This document shows positions 1 through 13,059 of a stretch of 64,000 bases of DNA, one piece after another. The position numbers and the translations under genes are program-made. The DNA comes from Megaustenia siamemsis (lineage: Eukaryota > Mollusca > Gastropoda > Stylommatophora > Ariophantidae). The DNA is taken from the NCBI GenBank assembly GCA_032433765.1, contig JAVIAB010000047.1, positions 15,603,107-15,667,106 of the forward strand, given 5' to 3'. A model generated the notes under the pieces. It did not search any database. It was not told the DNA's origin and saw only the letters and a list, made by a program, of their open reading frames with translations. Positions within the stretch are counted from its first letter, which is position 1; each line of letters begins with the position of its first letter.

Positions 1-299
1 GGGAAGATTCAATATCTCAGAAGTTACAAGAGAAACAGCACAGAGAATTGGTCTGACAACATTTGGAGACCCAAGTTTACCCTTCTAATGCTCAGTCCAT
101 CAGTGGCAAAATTCACTTTGACAATGGCTAATCCAGAGGCTGGTTTTAGTCTCTGAGATAAAATATGAAGAAGCTTCAGGCAGATACCAATTTATGCTTT
201 TATTTATTAGTTTTAACTGTGAACTGTTCAACAGTGAAGTTTTAGCCATAGTCTGGGTTTATTTTCTGGAAATTTGAATGAGCCAACAAGATGTTAATC
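1..299. other. No recognised feature
   Basis: AT-rich, non-repetitive sequence at the window edge. I found no exon-like frame on either strand. Confidence 0.5.
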
Positions 300-775
300 T
301 TTGAGAAATAGTCAAAACTGGTTATAAAGGTTTTTTAATATCTGTGAAATAGTCACAACTGGTCTTAAAGGTTTTTTAAGTCTTTGAGAAATAGTCAGAA
401 CTGGTCTTAAAGGTTTTTTAAGTCTTTGAGAAATAGTCAGAACTGGTCTTAAAGGTTTTTTAATCTCTGTGAAATAGTCAGAACTGGTCATAAAGGTTTT
501 TTAATCCTTGAGAAATAGTCAGAACTGGTCTTAAAGGTTTTTTAATCTCTGTGAAATAGTCACAACTGGTCTTAAAGGTTTTTTAATATCTGTGAAATAG
601 TCACAACTGGTCTTAAAGGTTTTTTAATCATTGAGAAATAGTCAGAACTGGTCTTAACCAAAGGTTTTTTAAATCTTTGAGAAATAGTCAGAACTGGTCT
701 TAAAGGTTTTTTAATCTCTGTGAAATAGTCAGAACTGGTCTTAACTAAAGGTTTTTTAAATCTTTGAGAGGTAGT
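300..775. repeat. Minisatellite, unit about 42 bp, about 11 copies
   Basis: Units alternate between a ttgagaaatagtcagaac type and a ctgtgaaatagtcacaac type, both followed by tggtcttaaaggtttttt. Two units carry a small extra aacca or aacta after tggtctt. Copies are well conserved. Confidence 0.9.
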
Positions 776-1344
776 CTTTTTAAATATTTCTTATGGGCAA
801 ATGTCAGTTTATAACTACTTTATGACATAATGGCAATAGGAAGATGTCAATAGATTTCAGAAAGAAACTGAAATTGTGAAATCTCAAATAGCTTGACAAG
901 TTCCAAGCTAGTTAAACCTGAATAACGCAGGGATAAATGGAAATGAGAAACAGAAGTCCGGAAACATTCAGAAGCATAGCATAAAACATACTCTTATCTA
1001 AATGTGCATGCCCTACACTCTTCCATTGTCATATGATGTCACACAGGATTTACTGCCATAAGACACTATTCTTGATTGACTTCACAGCTTCATTGAATCA
1101 GTGCTTGCTATCATTGCCTCTCTTGTCGGTGTTCTCATTGTCTTTCAAGGTTCGCCTCTTTCTTTTCTCTCTGCTGTTGTTTTCTGCAAGTATTTGCAGA
1201 ATGTGTTCTTTTGTTCACACAACGGTAGTACAGGCATGATTTATAGAAAGATTTGTTAGTGGGTGAGTTAGAGAAAGGAAATATGTAAATACTCGAATTT
1301 GTAGAGGTTTTGTTGTCCCGGTGATGCATTTCATGTGGCTGTTT
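776..1344. other. Spacer without a gene
   Basis: Unique AT-rich sequence between two minisatellites. Short open frames here lack any recognisable motif or codon pattern. Confidence 0.4.
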
Positions 1345-1610
1345 GAAAAAATGTCTTTATCTGATTGGTTGGTTTGTAGAAGAATATCTGAAAATATGAT
1401 GCTTTCTGATTGTTTGTTTGTAAGAATGTCTGAAGATATGATGCGTTCTAATTGGTTGGTTTGTAAGAATGTGTGAAGAGATGAAGCTTTCTGATTGATT
1501 GATTTCTAAGAATGTCTGAAGAGATGATGCTTTCTGATTGGTTGGTTTGTAAGAATGTCTGTAGAGATGAAGCATTCTGATTGGTTGGTTTGTAAGAATG
1601 TTTGACCCTG
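1345..1610. repeat. Minisatellite, unit about 43 bp, about 6 copies
   Basis: Units share ttctgattggttggtttgta followed by agaatgtctgaagagatgat. Copies are more diverged than in the neighbouring arrays. Confidence 0.85.
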
Positions 1611-1844
1611 TTGTCTTGTTGCTTTATAAGACTGAACTAAATGTATGGGAATTGGTCAAAAAGTTTTGCACTTTAATGTGAAAAGGTTTAGGTACATATA
1701 TGAAATTTGATGTGGTCTTTAGCTCATATATATGTTTAGAAGCTGACAATGTTTTCAAGCAAGAAGAAAGTTAATTTACAAGAATGTTTACCATCATCAA
1801 TTATGGTATTGACAATCAATTCTTTCTCCAAAATTCTTTCATTT

Positions 1845-2998
1845 TCTTCAGTACTTTATTACCTTTATTTTATTTTTCCTCAATACGTTATAATCTTTAC
1901 TTCTTTTTTCCTTAATATGTCATAACCTTTATTTCTTTTTTCCCCTCAATACTTTATAACCTTTATTTCTTTTCCTCTCAATACTTTATAACCTTTATTT
2001 CTTTTCCTCTCAATACTTTATAACTTTTATTTCTTTTCCTTTCAATATTTTATAACTTTTATTTCTTTTCCTTTCAATACTTTATAACTTTTATCTCTTT
2101 TCCCCTCAATACTTTATAACCTTCATTTCTTTTCCTCTCAATACTTTAAAACTTTTATTTCTTTTCCTCTCAATACTTTATAACTTTTATTTCTTTTCCT
2201 CTCAATACTTTATAACTTTTATTTCTTTTCCTCTCAATACTTTATAACTTTTATTTCTTTTCCTTTCAATATTTTATAACTTTTATTTCTTTTCCTTTCA
2301 ATACTTTATAACTTTTATCTCTTTTCCCCTCAATACTTTATAACCTTCATTTCTTTTCCTCTCAATACTTTAAAACTTTTATTTCTTTTCCCCTCAATAC
2401 TTTATAACTTTTATTTCTTTTCCTCTCAATACTTTATAACTTTTATTTCTTTTCCTCTCAATACTTTATAACTTTTATTTATTTTCCTCTCAATACTTTA
2501 TAACTTTTATTTCTTTTCCTCTCAATACTTTATAACCTTCATTTCTTTTCCTCTCAATACTTTATAACTTTTATTTCTTTTCCTCTCAATACTTTATAAC
2601 TTTTATTTCTTTTCCTCTCAATACTTTATAACCTTCATTTCTTTTCCTCTCAATACTTTATAACTTTTATTTCTTTTCCTCTCAATACTTTATAACTTTT
2701 ATTTCTTTTCCTCTCAATACTTTATAACTTTTATTTCTTTTCCTCTCAATACTTTATAACTTTTATTTCTTTTCCTCTCAATACTTTATAACCTTCATTT
2801 CTTTTCCTCTCAATACTTTATAACTTTTATTTCTTTTCCTCTCAATACTTTATAACTTTTATTTCTTTTCCTCTCAATACTTTATAACTTTTATTTCTTT
2901 TCCTCTCTATACTTTATAACTTTTATTTCTTTTCCTCTCAATACTTTATAACCTTCATTTCTTTTCCTCTCAATACTTTATAACCTTCATTTCTTTTT
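1845..2998. repeat. Pyrimidine-rich minisatellite, unit 33 bp, about 34 copies
   Basis: The unit contains tttcttttcctctcaatact followed by ttataacttttat. Most differences are C/T changes in tataacTTTTAT versus tataacCTTCAT. The variant order around 2040-2160 recurs around 2265-2380, showing block duplication. The strand bias toward C and T is strong. Confidence 0.93.
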
Positions 2999-5014
2999 GC
3001 CTCAACAATATTGTCACTGTCCCAGATCTGAACTCTTACCATCCTCTCTCTTGCCCTTTTATTTTTTCCTGTTGTCATTTTTTTTTTCAAGTCTTTCTTC
3101 TTATTAAGTTTATGATCATTTTAAAAGCTGTTCTTTTAATATTTGTTCCCATGATGTTTTTTATGTTGCCATATTGCATCATTTGACTGTGAGCTGTTCA
3201 TATGTAAATGCAAACTTGAATCTGATTGGATTGTCTGTACATAATGTATAAGGTGTAATCTGATTGGATAAACTCGTGAGAAAAAAAAAAAAGCAACCAA
3301 TAGCAGGTTATTGTTTATGGTTGTAAGGGTGTGAATGTAGATGCAGCAATCACTGAGGATGGTTGCAGTTACTCCCAAAAAGGAGCAGAATAAATAACAA
3401 TGAAATCATGAAAAGACAATATTTAAAAGATATCTAACATTTGTTTTATTTGTTGTTCAGGAAATATACAAACAGTTCTCTTCATGTTCATTTTCTCTCC
3501 CTCTGACACACATCTTCAACTTTTACATAAGGGGTAGACTACCTATCTATGATAACAACCAAACAGATTGGGGTTGCAGTTAGAGATGTCATTAAATCCC
3601 CAGTGCACCCACAAAAGGATCTCAAAGTATTAACATAGCCTCAGTGAAAATCTAGATCAACTCAATAGAAGAAGCAAAATATAAACAAAAAGTCTCTTAT
3701 TAGAAATGTTGTTAGTGTGAGTGATAGGAAAGAAAGAGTATGGAGAAACAACATGGGTGCCACCAAACATAAGGACTAAACGGGAATGATAGAAGAGTTC
3801 ATTTATTTCATGCTTTCTTTATCATCCTATACGGAAGAATAAATTCATTAAAATTTCACTTATTTCATGTACACACATACTGTAACTCTTCCATTCACTG
3901 ATTCAAGGCAGCATGTAATTCAACAATCTTTTCCACATACAAGTAATGGTTGGCTTCCTCATTCATCTTGTCCTCTGTGGTTTCCAGTAAAAGACATGAG
4001 AGCTTACACTCTTAAGTTGTTTTCTTGCAAAGTTTAATATGTTCACCATCACTATTTCAATCTTCACTTGCATTACCAGTAACCTGGAGACCTGCGCAAG
4101 CCCAAATTTGAGTCTGGTTATCTAATCAATTTGTGGCATAAACATCATGCGATTGGAACGTAATACTCATTGCCACATGCCAGACGTTCAACAACAAAGT
4201 ATATGAAACATGGTAGAGTTCAACAATAAATTCATCACAAAAAATGTTGGCTTAAATAGGCAAATGTTAGCTGCCAGCGACCAAACAATGACTCCTCTCT
4301 TTACCTAGAGGTATTTTTTGGCATCATTGTTTGTGTGCCTGATAAGACTTTGCTTCTTTAGCAGATAATTGGAACAGAAAACGACTACTTATAATGTCTT
4401 ATTCTCCAATCTTTCATAAACAGATGCCTTCAACAGTTTCTTAGATCATCAAATAAAATTACAAATGAAAAAAATTGAGAAAGAATGGCCAGGTGCCAGT
4501 AGAAACAGAGACCAAGAAAAGGAAATAGATTGCCTACATATTGCAATGACCACAAAGCAATATTACAAGACAGTCAATGAGCTGGAATCCATAAGTAACT
4601 AGGAAAGTTAGAAGGTTCAAGCAGACCTAGAGAAGAACTATTGAAGCAGGAGCAATGGTTGTAGGATTGCTGTGAGCTCAGTTGGAGAAGATAGCACAGA
4701 ACTGGGTCTATTGGCAGAGTGAGGTTACAGCCCCTCTGTTCCATAAGAAGCTGCAAGACGTAAGTCATTGCCCTATTGCTTGTGCTTCGAGGTATTGCAA
4801 AGATGTTTGTATAGATATTGCCACTTGTGTAGCCTGAATTGTCATCTTGAATTTTTTTTTTTAATTTAATCTCTGACTCCATTTATTCATCTTGTACCAG
4901 GTATGAGGTATGCTCAAGTCACAAAGAATGATTTTTCTTAGTGCTATTTATCTTTGATTTAATTCCTCCTTGTTTTGTTTGCAGCATTTTTTTTACATCA
5001 GTTCGCCAGCTTGA
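2999..5014. other. Unique sequence, no gene recognised
   Basis: AT-rich sequence with no tandem repeat and no frame that looks coding. The minus-strand open frames at 3136-3378 and 4574-4882 have no family features and no splice sites that extend them. Confidence 0.4.
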
Positions 5015-5290
5015 GGCTAGGAAATGAATTTTGCATTTTCTATTTTTCACTTCCAGCTGTGTGCACAGGGGTTCCTCGCCGCACAGGTAGATAACTCCGT
5101 CTTCAGGGGGTGCTTCTATTTTTTCCATCGATGATTAATTGACATTTCAAACCAGGCCTCACTGCTGAGGTGTTTACTGCAGTGAGAAATCACAAATAAA
5201 AATCCTAACTGGTGCGGCCAGGATTTGAACTCAGAACCTCTCTGTCTTGAGACTGGTGTTTAGCATAGAGAGCATCTAATCACCCACTTG
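5015..5290 (-). mobile_element. SINE-1 copy (tRNA-derived, minus strand)
   Basis: On the minus strand a B-box-like gttcaaatcctg is followed by a body with the phrases gaagacggagttatctacct, tgtgcggcgaggaacccctg and gtgcacacagctgg. The same body occurs at 15805, 47385, 47887 and 50013, so this is a dispersed family. The tRNA-like head has a poor A box. Confidence 0.8.
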
Positions 5291-5834
5291 CAGCATTTCT
5301 TATGTGTCTCATTTTGGAATATGTGATTTCATTTGTGTCTTTCTTTGGTAGGTACAAATAGCACATCTCTCAGGTTTTTCATGGCTTGCAGTGAAAGTTT
5401 GATGTTTTCTATAATTGGTGCCAGTCTGGACTGCTGAAGTTAGTCAACAACACAGGGATCTTGTTGTGTTTGTCAAAGAAGCTTGTACAGGTAGTTATAT
5501 CACATGGTCTAACTTGAAGGTCATCACATGGCATCGTTAGGTCTCATATTGTAAGTTAATATAACATTGGCTGTCAAATCTTATGTTACATCCAAATTGT
5601 CACATGGTGTGGCCTCGCAGGACACAAGTTCTACCTGTAATGTGACTTTTAACATAGCCAATCAAATTAACCCCTGGTCTTCCTTTCGTCTGTCCTCTCA
5701 AAAAAATAATCATGGTGAACACTCCTAAAGTTACTTTAAGGCCATCACTCTACCTATCACATTCCTCACAGTTTGCTATTCATTCATAATAACTAAAACA
5801 AGGAAGTCTCTCACGTTAACAAACCTAAACTGTC
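5291..5834. other. Spacer without a gene
   Basis: Unique AT-rich sequence leading into a 26-bp array. No coding signal seen. Confidence 0.4.
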
Positions 5835-6293
5835 TCTCATGATGTCAGATATGAAGCATCACTCATGATGCCAAACATGAAGCATCTCTCATACTGTCAA
5901 AAATGAAGCATCTCTCATGATGTCAGATATGAAGCATCTCTCATGATGTTAAACATGAAGCATCTCTCATACTGTCAGACATGAAGCATCTCTCATGATG
6001 TCAGACATGAAGCATCTCTCATGATGTCAGACATGAAGCATCTCTCATGATGTCAGACATGAAGCATCTCTCATGATGTCAGACATGAAGCATCCCTCAT
6101 GATGTTAAACATGAAGCATCCCTCATGATGTTAAACATGAAGCATCCCTCATGATGTTAAACATGAAGCATCCCTCATGATGTTAAACATGAAGCATCCC
6201 TCATGATGTTAAACATGAAGCATCCCTCATGATGTTAAACATGAAGCATCCCTCATGATGTTAAACATGAAGCATCCCTCATGATGTTAAAAC
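5835..6293. repeat. Minisatellite, unit 26 bp, about 17 copies
   Basis: The unit is catgatgtcagacatgaagc plus atctct. The left part carries gtcagac variants and the right part a homogeneous gttaaac variant with atccct, repeated about eight times, so the right half expanded most recently. Confidence 0.92.
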
Positions 6294-6533
6294 AATACAA
6301 TTTGCTAAGCAAAAAAACACCAGAACCGTGTCCCGTGCAGCATGGCAAGAACAATTAATTGCAGTCAAGTCTGAACTGTCTTCATTGCAACATAGCAAGA
6401 ACTATTTTATGTAGTCAAATCTGAACTGTCTCCCATGCGGCAAAGTGAGAACTATCTTATGCAGTCAATTCTGAATTTCTCCCATGTACAATAGCAAAAA
6501 ATAATTTTATGCAGTCAAATTTCTAGTCTCCCT
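6294..6533. repeat. Diverged flank of the 24/26-bp array
   Basis: Degenerate units with agtcaaatctgaactgtctc and gcaagaactat. Related text (cagttaaatctgaaactctc) occurs at the other edge of the array near 9597, so both are likely old, decayed copies. Confidence 0.6.
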
Positions 6534-9500
6534 TTGAACATAACAAGAATTATCTCATTCAGCACAGCAAGAAATATCTTATACTGCAGAATGCAGCAAA
6601 GCAAGAACTGTCTCTCATGCAGCACAGCAAGAAATATCTTATACTGCAGAGAAAGAAATAACACATGCAGCAAAGCAAGAACTATATTATGCAGCACAAC
6701 AACAACTGTCTCTCATGCAGCACAACAAGAACTATCTTATGCAACACAACAAGAACTATCTCTCATGCAGCACAACAAGAACTGTCTCATGCAGCACAAC
6801 AAGAACTATCTCTCATGCAGCACAACAAGAACTATCTTATGCAACACAACAAGAACTATCTCTCATGCAGCACAACAAGAACTGTCTCTCATGCAGCACA
6901 ACAAGAACTGTCTCTCATGCAGCACAACAAGAACTATCTCTCATGCAGCACAACAAGAACTATCTCTCATGCAGCACAACATCAGCACAACAAGAACTGT
7001 CTCTCATGCAGCACAACAAGAACTATCTCTCATGCAGCACAACAAGAACTATCTCTCATGCAGCACAACATCAGCACAACAAGAACTGTCTCTCATGCAG
7101 CACAACAAGAACTATCTTATGCAACACAACAAGAACTATCTCTCATGCAGCACAACAAGAACTATCTTATGCAACACAACAAGAACTGTCTCTCATGCAG
7201 CACAACAAGAACTATCTCTCATGCAGCACAACAAGAACAGGCTCTCATGCAGCACAACAAGAACTATCTCTTATGCAACACAACAAGAACAATCTCTTAT
7301 GCAGCACAACAAGAACTATCTCTCATGCAGCACAACAAGAACAATCTTATGCAGCACAACAAGAACTGTCTCATGCAGCACAACAAGAACTATCTCTCAT
7401 GCAGCACAACAAGAACAGGCTCTCATGCAGCACAACAAGAACTATCTCTCATGCAGCACAACAAGAACAGGCTCTCATGCAGCACAACAAGAACTATCTC
7501 TCATGCAGCACAACAAGAACAGGCTCTCATGCAGCACAACAAGAACTATCTCTCATGCAGCACAACAAGAACTATCTCTTATGCAGCACAACAAGAACTA
7601 TCTCTCATGCAGCACAACAAGAACAGGCTCTCATGCAGCACAACAAGATCTGTCTCTCATGCAGCACAACAAGAACTATCTTATGCAGCACAACAAGAAC
7701 TGTCTCTCATGCAGCACAACATGAACTGTCTCTCATGCACCACAGTAAGAACTATCTTATGCAACACAACAAGAACTGTCTCTCATGCAGCACAACAAGA
7801 ACTGTCTCTCATGCAGCACAACAAGAATTATATTATGCAACACAACAAGAACTGTCTCTCATGCAGCACAACAAGAACTGTCTCTCATGCAGCACAACAA
7901 GAACTGTTTTATGCAACACAGCAAGAACTATCGTATGTAACACAAAAAAAGAACTGTCTATCATGCAACACAACAAGAATTCTCTCTCATGCAGCACAAG
8001 AACTATCTTATGCAGCACAACAAGAACAGTCTCTCATGCAGCACAACAAGAACTATCTTATGCAGCACAACAAGAACAGTTTCTCATGCAGCACAACAAG
8101 AACTATCTTATGCAGCACAACAAGAACAGTTTCTCATGCAGCACAACAAGAACTATATTATGCAGCACAACAAGAACAGTTTCTCATGCAGCACAACAAG
8201 AACTATCTTATGCAGCACAACAAGATCTGTGTCTCATGCAGCACAACAAGAACTATCTTATGCAGCACAACAAGAGCTGCCTCTTATGCAGCACAACAAG
8301 AACTATCTTATGCAGCACAACAAGAACTATCTTATGCAGCACAACAAGAACTATCTTATGCAGCACAACAAGAACTATCTTATGCAGCACAACAAGAACT
8401 ATCTTATGCAGCACAACAAGAACTATCTTATGCAGCACAACAAGAACTATCTTATGCAGCACAACAAGAACTATCTTATGCAGCACAACAAGAACTGTCT
8501 CTCATGCAGCACAACAAGAACTATCTTATGCAGCACAACAAGAACTATCTTGTGCAGCACAACAAGAACTATCTTATGCAGCACAACAAGAACTATCTTA
8601 TGCAGCACAACAAGAACTATCTCTTATGCAGCACAACAAGAACTATCTTATGCAACACAACAAGAACTGTCTCTCATGCAGCACAACAAGAACTATCTTT
8701 TATGCAGCACAAGAACTGTCTCTCATGCAGTACAACAAGAACTGTCTCTCATGCAGCACAACAAGAACTGTCTCTCATACAGCACAACAAGAACTATCTT
8801 TTATGCAGCACAACAAGAACAGTCTCTCATGCAGCACAACAAGAGCTATCTTTTATGCAGCACAACAAGAGCTATCTTTTATGCAGCACAACAAGAACTG
8901 CCTCTTATGCAGCACAACAAGAACTGCCTCTTATGCAGCACAACAAGAACTGTCTCTTATGCAACACAACAAGAACTATCTTATGCAGCACAACAAGAAC
9001 TGCCTCTTATGCAACACAACAAGAACTATCTTATGCAACGCAACAAAAACTATCTCTTATGCAACACAACAAGAACTATCTTATGCAACACAAGAGCTAT
9101 CTTTTATGCAGCACAACAAGAACTGTCTCTCATGCAGCACAACAAGAACTGTCTCTCATGCAGCACAACAAGAACTGTCTCTCATGCAGCACAACAAGAG
9201 CTATCTTTTATGCAGCACAAGAACTGTCTCTCATGCAGTACAACAAGAACTGTCTCTCATGCAGCACAACAAGAACTGTCTCTCATACAGCACAACAAGA
9301 ACTATCTTTTATGCAGCACAACAAGAACAGTCTCTCATGCAGCACAACAAGGGCTATCTTTTATGCAGCACAACAAGAGCTATCTTTTATGCAGCACAAC
9401 AAGAACTGTCTCTCATGCAGCACAACAAGAACTGTCTCTCATGCAGCACAACAAGAACTATCTCTCATGCAGCACAACAAGAACAGGCTCTCATGCAGCA

Positions 9501-9585
9501 CAACAAGAACTATCTCTCATGCAGCACAACAAGAACTGTCTCTCATGCAGCACAACAAGAACTATATCTCATGCAGCACAATTAG
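6534..9585. repeat. Large minisatellite of mixed 24- and 26-bp units, about 120 copies
   Basis: The core is gcagcacaacaagaactat, followed by either ctt (24-bp unit) or ctctc (26-bp unit) and at. Between 8285 and 8480 nearly identical 24-bp units run in series, a recent expansion. Duplicated blocks are visible, for example around 8690-8880 and 9195-9385. All plus-strand frames stay open because the unit lacks stops, which makes three overlapping pseudo-ORFs of up to 979 codons. These are not genes: every frame encodes the same rotating peptides (MQHNKN, HAAQQEL, CSTTRT). Confidence 0.95.
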
Positions 9586-10094
9586 AACTACTTCAAACAG
9601 TTAAATCTGAAACTCTCTTTCTCATTTTCTCTGCCTGAGCATGGAGAAGCAATGACTTGAGCAACCTCTGGCTGACCACAAAACAAACAGCTAAAGCAAA
9701 CATTTGACCAACAACTGAACACAACACCCACCTCAAGAAATATCTATCACCATGACCATTTCTCCCTTACATCTTTTCTTCAGTGAAAAGCAAAGAATGA
9801 AAAATTTTAATGAAAGATCTGAACATGAAAACAAGATCTGCAGGACAAGACAAAACATATAGCATCTGAAAAAACAAGATATTGCTCTCTCTCTCTCTGT
9901 CTCTCTCCTACCAGCTAAAAAATATCTGGGCTATAACTGGGAGACATACATTATCCATGACATCTTTGGGTACTTATCTATACAAGCACTGAAGGAACTA
10001 ATAATGGATTATTGACTTTTCAATTTCATTGTGACTTGTGCATGGATATATGTCAAGTCAAGAAGTGATGTGACATTAACTGACTGTGTATATT
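9586..10094. other. Unique spacer with a CT microsatellite
   Basis: No gene seen. A run of CT dinucleotides lies at about 9883-9907. Confidence 0.4.
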
Positions 10095-10378
10095 TCGATA
10101 CACCATACGTCATGCCGATTTAGGTCAGGTACGTTTAGCTGCTGAGTGCATTACTCTCAATTTGATTAGTGTAAACCATCAAACTGTATTCTCCTTACAT
10201 GTCTTGTAACATCCTGGTGTTGGTGACATCTAATTCCATGTTCAATTTTCTAACAATTCATATATAATATGTTATGTGTGAGATCAATATGTAGATTAAT
10301 ATTTAAAACCATGACAAATGTTGTCTCGGAAACCACATCTGTTGCACTGATAAAAACTTTCCGTACTGAAACAGTCAA
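10095..10378 (+). mobile_element. Diverged copy of the 300-bp TTAA-flanked element
   Basis: Shares catgccgattt, ctcaatttgattagtgt, atgtcttgta.catc and gataaaaa.ctttccgtac with the copies at 15269, 21285 and 46290, in the same order. Terminal repeats are eroded, so it looks like the oldest of the four. Confidence 0.75.
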
Positions 10379-10844
10379 CTTTCCATATCAAGCTTGCTAA
10401 AGTAATCAACTGTAAAGCCGGGATCTGTGTTGTATAACAGCATCATGAGAGTGACGGCTCAAACTGTTTGAAAACATTTACTCTGCTACATTAATGACAG
10501 TATGAGAAAACACATATTAAACCAATTGAAAAAACAAGCAATACTGAGAGACCCTTCATTGATTGATGGTCTACTAATGGAAGCTGCTGTAAATAAAAAG
10601 AAATAGTTAGTGAACTTGTCTAGCTGTCAGGCTTGATCTCAACAACTTTTGGACTCATTCAGCTTAAAGGTGTACAGAATATTTTTCTGAGAAATAAAGA
10701 GGGTAAATCATGACCAAATACTGCCCATAAAATTTACACTACAACCACAATTTTATATACATCATCTGTGTGACTTTTTTTTTCTTTCTTATTTGGGAAA
10801 CATGCCAGGAATGATATTGGAAGGATAAACAAGGAATAGTGTAG
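10379..10844. other. Spacer without a gene
   Basis: Unique AT-rich sequence, no coding or repeat signal recognised. Confidence 0.4.
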
Positions 10845-10978
10845 GATAAAACACACAAAGAATAGTAAAAGGATAAAACACACAAGGAATAGGATAAGAG
10901 AAAACAAAACAAATAGGTTAAGAAAACTTCAAGGAAAATAGGATAAGAAAACACACAAGGAATAGGATAAGAAAACAC
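10845..10978. repeat. Short degenerate tandem repeat, unit about 27 bp
   Basis: About five units built on aaaacacacaaggaatagga, A-rich on the plus strand. Confidence 0.75.
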
Positions 10979-11149
10979 CTACTATTTAGATTCTTACTAA
11001 AATGGTCAGAGTTGTAAGGTTGATGTCAATACAATTCTCGACTAAATCTAGAGCAGCCAAGTTTTGTGACTAATCTGACAAGTATTCAACTGCCACACTT
11101 ACAAAAATAGAAATCTTGACAATTCAAGCTTTTTCATTGTAGAATTAGT

Positions 11150-11690
11150 GATAGTCACGGATTTTAACCACTCAGTAAATTCACACCAAAAATATTCACT
11201 CCCACATGTAACAGTCAAACACTTCATCATCTCAGTAAATTTACATCAACACAAAATACTCATTTCCTTATCTCATTCGCACAAACTCCTCACCATCTCA
11301 ACAAATTCACACAAAACAAACACTCCATTTTTTCATCAACATGCACTTAAACACTTTATTTAGGTCATACACATCGAAAAACCATTCAATACTTTCAGAC
11401 TAGAAAAACAAAAAATCCACTCACCATCTCTTTAAATTCACACCGAAAAAAATCACTCCCACTCAGTAAATCCACACCCAAAAAACACTTACCCACTCAG
11501 TAAATTTACACCCCAAAAAAAATCACTCCCACTCAGTAAATCAACACCCAAAAATTCACTCCCACTCAGTAATTCCACAACCAAAAAACATTTTCCCACT
11601 CAGTAATTTTATATCCAAAAAAACACTTTCCCCACTCATTAAATTTATACCAAAAAAAAAAAAGAAAGAAAACTTTTGCACTCAGTATAT
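11150..11690. repeat. Degenerate tandem repeat, unit about 28-30 bp
   Basis: Roughly 18 diverged units built on cactcagtaaattcacacc followed by an A run. The A-run length varies between units. Confidence 0.75.
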
Positions 11691-11974
11691 TCATACAAAC
11701 ATATAATTCACCCAAACATTGTATTCACAACAAACAATATCACAGAAAGAATGTTCCACTCCAAAATGCTCTTAAAACACTGATAGCCATGGTTCATGTG
11801 CACAAATTGGGCCTATCGGTAGTTAAACCATGTTCTCTGTTTCAATTTGAAAATCCAGGGTAGTCTTAAGGTAAGATGTCCCCTGACAAGTAGGTCCTGG
11901 GTTCCCATCAGTCAGTGGTAAATTTCCCTCCCCAAAAAATTAGAATCCATGGTTCCTTTGTGGCTTTACCCTCC
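11691..11974. other. Spacer without a gene
   Basis: Unique sequence between two arrays. gtcctgggttcccatc near 11890 is mildly tRNA-like, but nothing further supports a SINE. Confidence 0.3.
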
Positions 11975-12258
11975 TTTGATCTCTGGCTAGTGAGATCCGA
12001 TGTCTTGCCATCTCTGGCTAGTGAGATCTGATGTCTTGCCATCTCTGGCTAGTGAGATCCGATGTCTTGCCATCTCTGGCTAGTGAGATCCAATGTCTAG
12101 CCATCTCTGGCTAGTGAGATCCGATGTCTAGCCATCTCTGGCTAGTGAGATCCGATGTCTTGCCATCTCTGGCTAGTGAGATCCGATGTCTAGCCATCTC
12201 TGGCTAGTGAGATCCAATGTCTTGCCATCTCTGGCTAGTGAGATCCGATGTCTTGCAC
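11975..12258. repeat. Minisatellite, unit 31 bp, about 9 copies
   Basis: The unit is atctctggctagtgagatcc followed by gatgtcttgcc. Only cttgcc/ctagcc and ccga/ccaa differences are seen, so copies are young. Confidence 0.93.
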
Positions 12259-12261
12259 TCT

Positions 12262-12482
12262 GTACACATTAAAGAACCCTTTAAAAATAAAAGTAAAGCG
12301 TCCCATCATGCCATGTGGCATATAGGGAATATGGTGTTAGTGACCATAATTTTTATAGACCTTCGGCTCATGATTTTTGGGGTAATGTGGTTGGTATTTA
12401 GTCCGTGCCGCTTTACTTTCCCAGAAAAAAACCCAGTACTCACTTAAGACTGGGTGAACCTGGAAGCCGTCGATCAGGATCA
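12262..12482 (-). mobile_element. SINE-2 copy, minus strand
   Basis: Read on the minus strand it contains cttccaggttcacccag, ctgggaaagtaaagcggcac, and gaccttcagc-like text in the order seen in the complete copies at 45984 and 52541. It abuts the 31-bp array at its 3' end and lacks the full tRNA head. Confidence 0.85.
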
Positions 12483-12597
12483 AACCTGACTTTCTTTTAA
12501 AGATCCCATGGCAGTTGGAAATTGAAAAGAGTAGGTCAAAAAATGACTGCTGCTTGGGCAGAATGAAAAGGAAAAAAATCTGCCCAAAATGTTAAAA

Positions 12598-12745
12598 CTC
12601 TCAACGATAAAAATGAGAGTACCTCTGAAGTCTGAGAAGCCTGTAAGGTGAGGGACACCTGAGCACCTGACTGCTGGAGTGAAAAAAATGAAAAAGTGAT
12701 ATTCATGCAAAATTCAGTCTCTCGTGACTTTATTAGAGATATAAA
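12598..12745 (+). mobile_element. SINE-1 fragment
   Basis: Contains gagtacctctgaagtc, gtgagggacacctgagcacc and atgcaaaattcagtct, a diverged SINE-1 body with its tail near agagatataaagctggtgaa. Confidence 0.7.
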
Positions 12746-13059
12746 GCTGGTGAAAGTCATCAAACAAATTAACTAACTAAACAACCCTTTCTATTTACTC
12801 GACAGTTCCTTCAGGTATAGATAACTCGCACAGCATATACTATAATAAGCAGTCCTCAACCCTACTCATGACTCGTTCGTTGTAGCATGTTTGCAATAAT
12901 TATTCTTCCTTCCTATCCAATTACCATCAGAGTCACTGGAAGCAACAATGATGCTTCAAATAAACAAACCCTATTCCCCATCTTTTTTTGTGTCTGTTGA
13001 TGTGAGGTCACAGGTCCATTTTGCTTTCTTATCTTTTCTCACATTTTCTTTGCCCATTC

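Noticed and set aside
6534..9604. Overlapping open frames of 396, 979, 956 and 549 codons with MQHNKN/HAAQQEL/CSTTRT repeats
   Set aside because: They arise because a stop-free 24/26-bp unit repeats about 120 times. All frames give the same rotating peptides, there is no non-repeat domain, and frame shifts between unit lengths are tolerated equally in each.
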